Shown piece after piece: positions 1 through 5,947 of a stretch of DNA of 8,545 nt. The DNA lies in contig NZ_CAAFRZ010000223.1 of the NCBI RefSeq assembly GCF_900765565.1, forward strand, positions 1-8,545. Reading direction: 5' to 3'. The DNA is from an uncultured Dialister sp. GTDB taxonomy: Bacteria; Bacillota; Negativicutes; Veillonellales; Dialisteraceae. The notes beneath the pieces were generated by a model. The model had not been told where the DNA came from. It did no database searches and saw only the letters and a list, made by a program, of their open reading frames with translations. Made by a program: the position numbers and the translations under genes. Numbering within the stretch: the first letter of the stretch is position 1; every line of letters begins with the position of its first letter.

Positions 1-114
1 CAGGCGGATCATCCTTCCTAGCTGCTAGTCGCTAGAAGCTAGGAGCTCCATGCGAGTGACTCTATCCGCAAGCATGCCAACCGCCAAATCCCAATAGCTC
101 GTCAAACCGCAATA
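1..114 (+). repeat. Dispersed intergenic repeat, copy 1
   Basis: This is one of three near-identical copies in the window (others at 5699-5813 and, inverted, 8445-8545). Reading left to right it has a lead CAGGCGGATCA, then CCTTCCT (13-19), a 31-base CTAG/AGCT-rich segment (20-50), and a 63-base core (51-113) running from TGCGAGTGACTC to AAACCGCAAT. The core differs from copies 2 and 3 at about 4 positions each. The variable segment folds: bases 16-23 (TCCTAGCT) pair with 37-44 (AGCTAGGA), and inside that CTAG 25-28 pairs with CTAG 32-35 around a TCG loop. No terminal inverted repeats or coding capacity are visible. The copy lies 12 bases past the stop codon of the permease gene and may extend left beyond the window. 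Its function is unknown; it could be a REP-like or MITE-like element. Confidence 0.9.
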
Positions 115-125
115 GTCCGCTTTTT

Positions 126-1781
126 TCACTTCAGCTTTCTCGTCAGCAGTTTGACCGCCGTAAGGGAGAGGGTAGTGAGGAGGATGCAGAGCACCGCCAT
201 GGACATGCCCAGGGATACACTGCCCTGTTCGAATTCTCTCACTATGTATGTAGAGATAACAAGAGTATCCGGTGGGGCAATGAGACTTGGGGCCACCAGT
301 TCCCGGATGGCAATGATGAATGTCATCATCCAGCCCGCCGCCATGCCCCGGGCAATGAGGGGACAGGTGATGTGGCGGAAAATGTAGTACCGGGATCCGC
401 CAAATACCCGTCCTGCTTCCAGCAGGCTTTCGCTGAGCTGGGTGGAGGCGGAGGTCACATACTGCACCGTATAGGGGAGAAAGAGGGCTGTGTAGGTGAT
501 AACCATGATGCCCATGGTGTTGTACAGGGGCAGGATATCATAGATGTCATTCCAGAAGAGCATGAGGCCGATGACCAGTACGATGCCCGGAAGCATTTCC
601 GGCAGCAGGCTCATGGCTTCCAGCACTTTTCCGGACCGGGACCGGCTGGAACGGATGGTAAGGACGATGATTGTTCCCAGCAGGGCGCAGATGGTGGCGG
701 ACATAAGGCCCAGGAGAAAACTGTTTCCTATGGCGGGGAGGGCGGTTTCACTGTCCGTGAAAAGTTCCACGTAATGGTGGAAGGTAAAGTTTCCTGCCGC
801 CAGCCCAAAGCCCCGGAGCCGGATAAGGGAGGTGGAAATGACGGAAAAATAAGGGATCCCGATAGAAACAACCAGTACGAGGCCGATATAGAGAGTGGCC
901 AGCACTTCACCGGGAAGGGAGAGCTGGTGAATCTTCATACGGCTGCCCTTGCCGCTGATGAGATCATAGCTGTGGTGGATGGTGATGTAGTTCTGCACCA
1001 GCCACAGTACCATACAGATGGTGACGAGCACCGACGCCAGCACTGCCGCTTTCCCGAAGTCAATGGGGGCCACGGCGGCATAGCGGTGGATATCCGTGGT
1101 GAAGACGTCAAAGCCGATGCGCCGCCCCAGGGTGTAGGGAGTACCGTATTCCGACAGGGTTTTCACGAAGACCAGAAGGGCACCGATAACGTAGTTTCCT
1201 GTGAGGAGGGGAAAGAAGATTTTCCGGAGCCGCCGACCGTAGCCGGCACCGGAAATGGCAGCGGCCTCTTCCAGGGAGGAAGGAATGTGGAGCATGGCAT
1301 TCTTCATGAGCACCATCATGAAGGGAAAAATATGGAGACTCATGACCAGTACCAGTCCCCCGAAGGTGAAGAACAGGGGGATGCCGTTTGGGAAAGCAGG
1401 GACAAGCTGAGAGAAGAGCCCCCGTTTCTGCATGAAGAGAATCCACCCCATGGATGCGATGTAGGGGGGCGTCATGAAGGGTACCAGAAAGAGAAGGTCA
1501 AAGATCTTGTGCCGCCCCAGCTGGGTCCGGGAAAAGAGATAGGCCAGGGGGATGGAAATAAGGGATGACAGGATGACCACGGCCAGCCCCAGAAGAAGGG
1601 AATTCCGGATCATCCTGGCATTCTGGGGCTCTGACAGGGCAGCAGCGGCAAAGGAGAAGTCCAGGTGGTCATTGATGATGAGGGCTTTGACAAATACCGT
1701 GGCCAGGGGAGCGATGACCAGGAAAACAAGACAGGCGCCAAGGAGCAGAAGGGGAAGGGAAATGTGTTTCCGTCCGTTCAT
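126..1781 (-). CDS. ABC transporter permease, fused two-module (iron(III)/FbpB-like)
   Basis: This 551-residue integral membrane protein would form the whole translocation channel of a type I ABC importer. About 12 hydrophobic segments are visible. There are two binding-protein-dependent transport permease modules in one chain, each with an EAA coupling loop that docks on the ATPase: around residues 166-193 (IPSSLEEAAAISGAG then IFFPLL) and around 448-476 (QLSESLLEAGRVFGG then ITCPLI). The duplicated form and length of about 550 fit FbpB/AfuB-type permeases for ferric iron, but related permeases carry 2-aminoethylphosphonate or other solutes. The start is ATG at 1779-1781. An AGAGG ribosome site lies 7 bases upstream and overlaps the stop codon of the binding-protein gene, which suggests translational coupling. 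It is the last gene of the operon. No ordinary hairpin-plus-U-run terminator is seen between its stop and the repeat copy at 1-114. Confidence 0.92.
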   Translation of the reverse strand: MNGRKHISLPLLLLGACLVFLVIAPLATVFVKALIINDHLDFSFAAAALSEPQNARMIRNSLLLGLAVVILSSLISIPLAYLFSRTQLGRHKIFDLLFLVPFMTPPYIASMGWILFMQKRGLFSQLVPAFPNGIPLFFTFGGLVLVMSLHIFPFMMVLMKNAMLHIPSSLEEAAAISGAGYGRRLRKIFFPLLTGNYVIGALLVFVKTLSEYGTPYTLGRRIGFDVFTTDIHRYAAVAPIDFGKAAVLASVLVTICMVLWLVQNYITIHHSYDLISGKGSRMKIHQLSLPGEVLATLYIGLVLVVSIGIPYFSVISTSLIRLRGFGLAAGNFTFHHYVELFTDSETALPAIGNSFLLGLMSATICALLGTIIVLTIRSSRSRSGKVLEAMSLLPEMLPGIVLVIGLMLFWNDIYDILPLYNTMGIMVITYTALFLPYTVQYVTSASTQLSESLLEAGRVFGGSRYYIFRHITCPLIARGMAAGWMMTFIIAIRELVAPSLIAPPDTLVISTYIVREFEQGSVSLGMSMAVLCILLTTLSLTAVKLLTRKLK

Positions 1782-1793
1782 GGAAGGACCTCT

Positions 1794-2813
1794 TTATTTT
1801 CCGCAGAGGGCATTCAGTTTGGCGGCGGTGTCGGAAGCAATAGCCATCATTTTGTCCCATTCCGGTTTAATCTGTGGAATCTTGGAGAGCGGGGTACCCT
1901 TGGCTTCGATGTCACTCCGTCCCGGAATCAGGTAGGCGTCGGCCACCAGCTGCTGGGCTTCATCGGACAGGAGGTAGTCCATGAACTGTTTGGCGTTTTC
2001 TTCATGGGGCGCATTCTTCATGATCATGGCAGGCCGTGGGTTCACAATGGTCCCGCTCTTCGGATAGTAAATAGCCAGAGGTTCCCCTTTCTTGATGGCG
2101 GTGTAAGCATTGTAGTCCACGCCGGCCACGAGAATTCCCTTTTCTCCGGTGGTTACCGCTTCTACTGCCGCTTTATTGGCGCCGGGCACGGTCATGCCGT
2201 TCTTAGCCATGCCTTCCAGAGCATCCCAGCCGTATTGATTGACATAGCCTGCCAGGAAATCTTTGCAGGCCCCCGATTTCTGGGGATCCGGAATGGCCAG
2301 GTTGTCTTTATAGGCGGGGTCTGCGAGTTCGCTCCAGTCAGCGTAGAGTTCCGGATATACATTTTTGTTGTAAATGACGCCGACCGCCGAAGCGCTGTAT
2401 CCCCAGAGTTCGTTGTCCTTATCCACGAAGTCCTTGACCATCTTATCGGCACCCTTCGGTTTATAGGGAACCAGTACGTTCTTTCCTTTCAGGGACAGGC
2501 CATCGGACCAGGAAGCCAGAACAACCACATCGGCGGCCTGGTTGTTTTTCTCCGCTTCCAGGCGGGCCAGGATTTCTCCGGTGGTACCCTGGAAGACTTC
2601 TACCTTTATGCCGGTCTTTTTCTCAAATCCCTTGGCCAGCTTCTGGGAGAGACCGGCAGGGGAAGGCATGTAGACGGTGACTTTCTTATCGCCTCCCGCC
2701 GCAGCGCTGGAAGCAGCTTTGGAACCGCCGCCGGTCTTTGTTCCACAGGCGGAAATGCTGAGGGCCAGGCAGCAGGCAGCAGCAAGAATAGCAAGTTTCT
2801 TTATTTTTGTCAT
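1794..2813 (-). CDS. ABC transporter substrate-binding lipoprotein (FbpA-like, family 1)
   Basis: This 339-residue periplasmic solute-binding lipoprotein would capture the substrate and deliver it to the permease. The N-terminus has KIKK, a hydrophobic stretch and a lipobox I-S-A-C, with the lipidated Cys at residue 23. A Gly/Ala/Ser-rich linker (about 24-42) follows, then a family 1 extracellular solute-binding fold with TGIKVEVFQGTTGEILARL around 68-86 and ADVVVLASWSDG just after. A VDYNAY motif lies where FbpA-type proteins carry their paired tyrosines, so ferric iron is plausible but not shown; phosphonate- or polyamine-type ligands remain possible. I chose ATG 2811-2813 rather than an in-frame ATG 45 bases upstream. 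The chosen start has AAGGAGA five bases before it and begins the signal peptide, while the longer form would overlap the ATPase gene and bury the signal. The ribosome site overlaps the ATPase stop codon. Confidence 0.92.
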   Translation of the reverse strand: MTKIKKLAILAAACCLALSISACGTKTGGGSKAASSAAAGGDKKVTVYMPSPAGLSQKLAKGFEKKTGIKVEVFQGTTGEILARLEAEKNNQAADVVVLASWSDGLSLKGKNVLVPYKPKGADKMVKDFVDKDNELWGYSASAVGVIYNKNVYPELYADWSELADPAYKDNLAIPDPQKSGACKDFLAGYVNQYGWDALEGMAKNGMTVPGANKAAVEAVTTGEKGILVAGVDYNAYTAIKKGEPLAIYYPKSGTIVNPRPAMIMKNAPHEENAKQFMDYLLSDEAQQLVADAYLIPGRSDIEAKGTPLSKIPQIKPEWDKMMAIASDTAAKLNALCGK

Positions 2814-2823
2814 GATTTTCTCC

Positions 2824-3780
2824 TTATTTAATAGTAATGATGTCCTTGTCACGGACATAGAGGCTCATGAGGGTGTCTTTGGGAATAGGGCGTGGGGACC
2901 AGTAAATCCATTTCTCGTTTCCGTGGGTAAGAAACAGTTCATAGGAGTGGCCGAGGAACCGGACGGCATCCACCCGGGCTGTAAATGGCCGGCATCCGTC
3001 CCGGGGCGTGGTATGGGCCTTTTCCGGGCGGAACAGGTGGTTTTTGTCGATCCAGTTGGAAGAGCCGATGAAATGGGCAATAAAGGAAGTGGCCGGATGG
3101 AAATAGAGGCATTCCGGCACGCCCTGCTGCTCTATCCGTCCTTCATGGATCACGGCGATTTCATCACTCATGCTCATGGCTTCTTCCTGGTCATGGGTGA
3201 CGAAGACGGCGGTAATGCCGAGGCGGGTCACGAGATTTCGTATTTCACTCCTCATGCGGATTCGGAGCAGCGCATCCAGGGCAGAGAGGGGTTCATCGAA
3301 GAGGATGCAGTCCGGATGGGGCGCGATGGCCCTGGCCAGGGCTACCCGCTGCTGCTGGCCTCCGGAGAGCTCGTGGGGATAGCGGCTTTCCAGACCCTCC
3401 AGCTTCACGGCCCGGAGAGCCTCCTCCGTATCGTCCTCCAGGTGGTCCGTTTTCCCGGTGGCTTTCAGGCCAAAGGATACATTCTCCTGTACCGTCATGT
3501 GGGGCCACAGGGCGAAATCCTGGAATACGTAGGAAAGCCCCCGCTTTTCCGGCGGCACGGAAATATGGCGCTTATCTGAGAAAACGCAGGTATTTCCAAG
3601 GGTAATTTCACCCTGATCCGGCGTTTCCAGACCGGAAATCATACGGAGCAGCGTGGTTTTCCCACATCCTGAAGGCCCCAGAAGGGTGGTAAAGCTGTGG
3701 TCCCTGATGACCATGGATATATTGTGGATCACCGGTTTTCCATTGAATTGTTTGCTGATATTCTGTAAGGTAATCTGCAT
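2824..3780 (-). CDS. ABC transporter ATP-binding protein (FbpC/PotA type)
   Basis: This 318-residue cytoplasmic ATPase would power the importer encoded by the two genes after it. All the nucleotide-binding motifs are intact: Walker A GPSGCGKTT (35-43), Q-loop Gln 87 (VFQDFALWPHMTVQEN), signature LSGGQQQR (138-145), Walker B CILFDEP (158-164), D-loop SALD and H-loop His 196 (VFVTHDQEEAMS). The region from about residue 245 on looks like a short TOBE-type regulatory domain, so the chain is somewhat shorter than the roughly 350 residues common in the family. An in-frame TGA lies three codons upstream of ATG 3778-3780, so the protein cannot start earlier. Unusually, no Shine-Dalgarno sequence precedes this ATG; the upstream bases are a U-run and GAAACTATTCT. 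It is the first gene of a three-gene operon, with a gap of 10 bases to the next gene. Confidence 0.93.
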   Translation of the reverse strand: MQITLQNISKQFNGKPVIHNISMVIRDHSFTTLLGPSGCGKTTLLRMISGLETPDQGEITLGNTCVFSDKRHISVPPEKRGLSYVFQDFALWPHMTVQENVSFGLKATGKTDHLEDDTEEALRAVKLEGLESRYPHELSGGQQQRVALARAIAPHPDCILFDEPLSALDALLRIRMRSEIRNLVTRLGITAVFVTHDQEEAMSMSDEIAVIHEGRIEQQGVPECLYFHPATSFIAHFIGSSNWIDKNHLFRPEKAHTTPRDGCRPFTARVDAVRFLGHSYELFLTHGNEKWIYWSPRPIPKDTLMSLYVRDKDIITIK

Positions 3781-3791
3781 AGAATAGTTTC

Positions 3792-3860
3792 AAAAAAACA
3801 GCAGTGCCGCAGCGGCCGGAAGTCTTCACAAGTTTTCGGCGGCTGCGGTGCTTTTGCTGC
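3792..3860 (-). terminator. Probable Rho-independent terminator after the porin gene
   Basis: On the minus strand this is a hairpin followed by seven U residues (complement of 3792-3798). The main stem pairs CCGCAGC with GCTGCGG (plus-strand 3842-3848 and 3807-3813). It continues inward after one mismatch as GCCG/CGGC, and outward as CAGCA/TGCTG (3855-3859 and 3799-3803). It starts about 15 bases past the porin stop. The U-run ends only 11 bases before the ATPase start codon, so the same structure could act as an attenuator for the importer operon. Confidence 0.75.
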
Positions 3861-3874
3861 TTTTTCAGTTCTCC

Positions 3875-5185
3875 TTAGAAGTTATAGTTCAGGGAAAGGG
3901 TCCAGCCATCATCGGGATCCTCACCGTGTTTTGCTTTACCGGCAAAGGCATATTCCCCGTGGAGGTATACGTTCTTCAGAAGAGCCACGTCCCCTTCCAG
4001 GTTCCAGAACCGGAGGTTGTCAGTCTGGTACCGGCTGCCCTTTTTCTCCGCTTTGCTGCCAAAGGAATCGGCCAGGTTATTCAGGTAGTTCGTCTGGAGA
4101 ATGGTGCCGCCGAAGTATACTTCCCGGTCTACATCGAAGTAAGCGAGGGACAGGTCGAAGGAGCCCGGATGCTTCTTGTTCAGTTTCCCGTAGGAAAGAC
4201 CTGCATTCCATCCGGTGTCATAGTCGGTTTTTGCATTGGTATTCTTATAGTAATCGCCGAAGAGGTTCCATTTTTCAGCAAAGGGGATATCGATGCCACC
4301 GCCAATGATGGAAGGATTATCAATGCCGTCTGTCTTACTCTGGAATTTCAGGTAGTCCACATTGGCCTTGAAGGATTTAGAATGGTAGCCTGCAGCGGCT
4401 GCAAAGAAGTCAGCCCCTTCTATGGGCGATTTGCCTTTGACTTCATTCCAGCCGCCGTTGAACTGGCCGTATTTTACTGCAGCGTCCCAGTCATTTTTAC
4501 CGTAGGAAAGCTGGGCACCGTCATAGCCGATGGCCTTTCCGTAGAGCCAGCCTTTCTGGTTGCCGATAACAATGGGCTGGCGGCCCAGGCGGACCTGGAA
4601 ATCGCCGAATTTATGATTCACAAATAACTGGTCCATGGAGGTCTCTCCATCGTCGGATTTGCCATTTTTGAAGTACATGTTGGTCAGGAAACGGCCCTTT
4701 ACGTAGGTATCTTTATTGACTTTCCCCTTTACGTTGAGGCGGATACGGCCATCCCAGACATCTCCTTTTTTGACACCGGTCTTCGAATCCATGGTGGCAT
4801 CGCTCAGGTACCGCATACGGGCATCGCCGGACCAGTAAATATTCCCCACCTTCTTTTCCAGGTTGGATACCCGGACTCCGAGATTGGCAAGCTCATCGGC
4901 GTATTCACCGGCCAGTTTGTCCAAGGTGGCCTTCTGGTCTGCGTTCAGCTGGTCTTCTTTGGCCATGAGCCGGGCAATGATCTGGGCCAGTTCGTAGCGG
5001 GTCATGTTCCGCTCCCCTTTGAAGGTGCCATCGGGGTAGCCTTCCACCACACCCTGGGAAGACAGGTCAGATACAGCCTGGTAAGCCCAGTCATCGGGGC
5101 TTACGTCAGAAAACGGGTTGGCAGCCATGGCGGATGCGTCGCAGGCAATCAGAAGGGCAGCAGAAAGTACAGTCAGCTTTTTCAT
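3875..5185 (-). CDS. ompM: SLH-domain outer-membrane porin (OmpM-like)
   Basis: This 436-residue outer-membrane protein of the Negativicutes OmpM/Mep45 type has a periplasmic SLH domain that binds the peptidoglycan while a C-terminal beta-barrel sits in the outer membrane. Visible parts, in order: a signal peptide (1 to about 21), an SLH domain (about 23-75; NPFSDVSPDDWAYQAV, GYPDGTFKG, MTRYELAQIIARLM), a coiled-coil segment (about 76-113; heptad-like run ending VSNLEKKVGN), then about 320 residues of alternating aromatic/polar beta strands ending in SLNYNF. A terminal Phe is usual for barrel insertion by BamA. The start is ATG 5183-5185, with AAGGAG six bases upstream; the in-frame ATG further upstream (5312-5314) lies within the promoter and would hide the signal peptide. 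The gene appears to have its own promoter (5285-5314) and terminator. The signal peptide carries an odd L-I-A-C followed by Asp (residues 12-16), discussed in the findings. Confidence 0.93.
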   Translation of the reverse strand: MKKLTVLSAALLIACDASAMAANPFSDVSPDDWAYQAVSDLSSQGVVEGYPDGTFKGERNMTRYELAQIIARLMAKEDQLNADQKATLDKLAGEYADELANLGVRVSNLEKKVGNIYWSGDARMRYLSDATMDSKTGVKKGDVWDGRIRLNVKGKVNKDTYVKGRFLTNMYFKNGKSDDGETSMDQLFVNHKFGDFQVRLGRQPIVIGNQKGWLYGKAIGYDGAQLSYGKNDWDAAVKYGQFNGGWNEVKGKSPIEGADFFAAAAGYHSKSFKANVDYLKFQSKTDGIDNPSIIGGGIDIPFAEKWNLFGDYYKNTNAKTDYDTGWNAGLSYGKLNKKHPGSFDLSLAYFDVDREVYFGGTILQTNYLNNLADSFGSKAEKKGSRYQTDNLRFWNLEGDVALLKNVYLHGEYAFAGKAKHGEDPDDGWTLSLNYNF

Positions 5186-5209
5186 GAGTTTCTCCTTTGA
5201 AAGAACAGG

Positions 5210-5221
5210 GGCCCGAAGGCC
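5210..5221 (-). promoter_or_regulatory. UUCG tetraloop hairpin in the porin leader
   Basis: The minus-strand leader reads GGCC-UUCG-GGCC, a 4-bp stem closed by a C-G pair around UUCG, a well known extra-stable tetraloop. It lies about 12 bases upstream of the AAGGAG ribosome site (5192-5197), so it leaves that site exposed. Protection of the 5' end of an abundant porin mRNA is a possible role, but that is inference. Confidence 0.45.
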
Positions 5222-5284
5222 GGGAACCAATAGAGGACAGACGGAAATTTTATAAAAATTTTCAATCTGAAAAACATTGTCTTT

Positions 5285-5314
5285 ACTATAGCATCGGTCC
5301 AATGGTACAGGCAA
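5285..5314 (-). promoter_or_regulatory. Predicted sigma-A-type promoter of the porin gene
   Basis: On the minus strand, TTGCCT (5309-5314) is followed after 18 bases by TATAGT (5285-5290). The TGC just before the -10 box makes it an extended -10 promoter. Transcription would start near 5278, giving a leader of about 93 bases with a good ribosome site. An inverted repeat lies directly upstream at 5323-5341. Confidence 0.65.
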
Positions 5315-5322
5315 TTTTGTCA

Positions 5323-5341
5323 GATTTTATCGAGTAAAATC
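5323..5341. promoter_or_regulatory. Inverted repeat next to the porin -35 box
   Basis: GATTTTA and TAAAATC are perfect 7-base arms around TCGAG. The repeat lies 8 bases upstream of the -35 box of the porin promoter, a typical position for an activator or regulator site. No known regulator motif was recognised, and such AT-rich arms can arise by chance. Confidence 0.4.
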
Positions 5342-5351
5342 AAGGTAATAA

Positions 5352-5394
5352 GATTGTAAAAACGCCCCGCTTCTTCTGTTACCTGATTGTAAAA
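5352..5394. repeat. Two direct repeats GATTGTAAAA, 33 bases apart
   Basis: The 10-mer GATTGTAAAA occurs at 5352-5361 and again at 5385-5394. The start-to-start distance of 33 bases is about three helical turns, so both would face the same side of the DNA upstream of the porin promoter. This is compatible with a pair of binding sites for one regulator. The sequence evidence is limited to the repetition and its phasing. Confidence 0.4.
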
Positions 5395-5499
5395 TATCTA
5401 AACGTCAGGGACCTTTTGTTGAAATCGGGTGGAACAATTTGATCTCATTCCCATTACCCGGTGAATTATGTCAAAAACAGGTAAAGCTTAAATAATGAT

Positions 5500-5549
5500 A
5501 TAGAATCTATTAATAACAGGTTATTGCATTTTCCTTTTATAAAAGGAAA
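5500..5549. repeat. Cluster of three adjacent palindromes
   Basis: Three perfect inverted repeats follow each other within 50 bases: ATAGA/TCTAT around a single A (5500-5510), AATAAC/GTTATT around AG (5512-5525), and a gapless 20-base palindrome with half TTTCCTTTTA (5530-5549). The last is AT-rich at its centre and is not followed by a U-run, so it is not a terminator. The cluster ends exactly where the folded repeat-related block begins. Confidence 0.55.
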
Positions 5550-5697
5550 GGCGCTGCCAATTTCAGTGAGCTGTTGAGTTCGACACTGGTGGGTAGAGTC
5601 ATTCGGGCGAGGGCTTCTAGCTGCCAGCTCCTGGCTTCCAGGAAAGCTGGCCAGCCTACGGCACGAATGACTGACGGAAATACCGGATGGAAGCGCC
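5550..5697 (+). other. Strongly folded block, possible structured RNA or decayed repeat
   Basis: Several nested or adjacent inverted repeats lie here: GGCGCT (5550-5555) with AGCGCC (5692-5697) closing the block; CAGTG/CACTG in the first part (from about 5564); AGTCATTCG (5597-5605) with CGAATGACT (5664-5672); inside that CCAGCT-CCTGG-CTT-CCAGG-AA-AGCTGG (5624-5650); and CGG/CCG around AAATA near 5675-5685. Together they could form a multi-branched fold. No known RNA family was recognised and no convincing promoter was found, so this may be only a decayed repeat element (see 5568-5650). Confidence 0.4.
5568..5650 (-). repeat. Degenerate inverted copy of the dispersed repeat
   Basis: Landmarks of the repeat appear in the opposite orientation to copy 2 and in the right order: GAGCTGTTG (5568-5576), TAGAGTCATTCG (5594-5605; TAGAGTCACTCG in copy 3) and GCTTCTAGCT (from 5613). 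The middle part of the core (GGCATGCTTGC) is missing or scrambled. The copy sits head to head with copy 2, so the two form a large imperfect inverted repeat. Confidence 0.6.
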
Positions 5698-5698
5698 G

Positions 5699-5813
5699 CA
5701 GGCGGATCAGCCTTCCTGACAGCTAGCTGCTAGAAGCTGGCAGCCCCGTGCGAGTGACTCTATTCGCAAGCATGCCAACCGCCAAATCCCAACAGCTCGA
5801 TAAACCGCAATAG
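5699..5813 (+). repeat. Dispersed intergenic repeat, copy 2
   Basis: This full copy has the same orientation as copy 1: CAGGCGGATCA at 5699, CCTTCCT at 5711-5717, a 31-base hairpin segment at 5718-5748 and the 63-base core at 5749-5811. The core differs from copy 1 at 4 positions and from copy 3 at 2. The hairpin segment keeps CTAG-CTG-CTAG at its centre although the flanking bases differ from copy 1. The AAACCGCAAT end faces greA, whose start is about 135 bases away and whose promoter begins 27 bases after the repeat. Confidence 0.9.
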
Positions 5814-5840
5814 CCGCAATACTTCTTTCCCCAATTCCGT

Positions 5841-5870
5841 TTGACTCGAGCCGCGCATTTGCTATATACT
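5841..5870 (+). promoter_or_regulatory. Predicted sigma-A-type promoter of greA-lysS
   Basis: TTGACT (5841-5846) is followed by overlapping -10 candidates: TATATA (5863-5868, 16-base spacer, preceded by TGC) or TATACT (5865-5870, 18-base spacer). Transcription would start near 5876, giving a leader of about 70 bases that shows no riboswitch or T-box. Confidence 0.7.
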
Positions 5871-5947
5871 ATGAAATATGCCCTGTTTAGGAAATCGCCA
5901 TATAAAGTAATATAAGAAGTATATTTAAAGAAAAGAGGAAGATTGTC

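Larger units (their letters stand above)
5186..5947. other. Divergent intergenic region between porin and greA
   Basis: This 762-base stretch has no convincing gene. From left to right it holds the porin leader and promoter (5186-5314), an AT-rich stretch with small inverted and direct repeats (5323-5394), a stretch without recognisable signals (about 5395-5499), three adjacent palindromes (5500-5549), a folded block containing a decayed copy of the dispersed repeat (5550-5697), repeat copy 2 (5699-5813), and the greA promoter and leader (5841-5947). I saw no tRNA, no complete known riboswitch and no T-box. Confidence 0.8.

Noticed and set aside
2814..2858. A longer form of the binding protein starting 45 bases upstream.
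   Set aside because: It would overlap the ATPase gene, lacks the good ribosome site, and would place 15 residues before the lipoprotein signal peptide.
372..3579. Long plus-strand open frames (about 300-400 codons) opposite the permease, binding-protein and ATPase genes.
   Set aside because: They are antisense shadows of genes with clear motifs, have low-complexity His/Gly/Gln-rich translations and no upstream ribosome sites.
3608..3829. A 73-codon minus-strand frame beginning with GTG inside the terminator and overlapping the ATPase start.
   Set aside because: It overlaps the first third of an intact ATPase in another frame, lacks a ribosome site near the GTG, and has no recognisable similarity.
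3848..4627. A 259-codon plus-strand open frame opposite the porin gene.
   Set aside because: It covers the terminator and the well-supported porin coding sequence in antisense and shows no domain or signal.
5491..5509. A Fur-box-like stretch (AATAATGATA followed by TAGAATC).
   Set aside because: The left half fits the Fur consensus but the right half does not, and it lies about 180 bases from the porin promoter and far from the importer operon.
5578..5592. A tRNA/tmRNA-like GAGTTCGACACTGG.
   Set aside because: No acceptor stem, CCA end or tag-reading frame is present at the expected distances; the surrounding sequence is better explained by repeat remnants.
5871..5947. A possible T-box or riboswitch in the greA-lysS leader.
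   Set aside because: The leader is only about 70 bases, with no T-box sequence, specifier stem or terminator hairpin.
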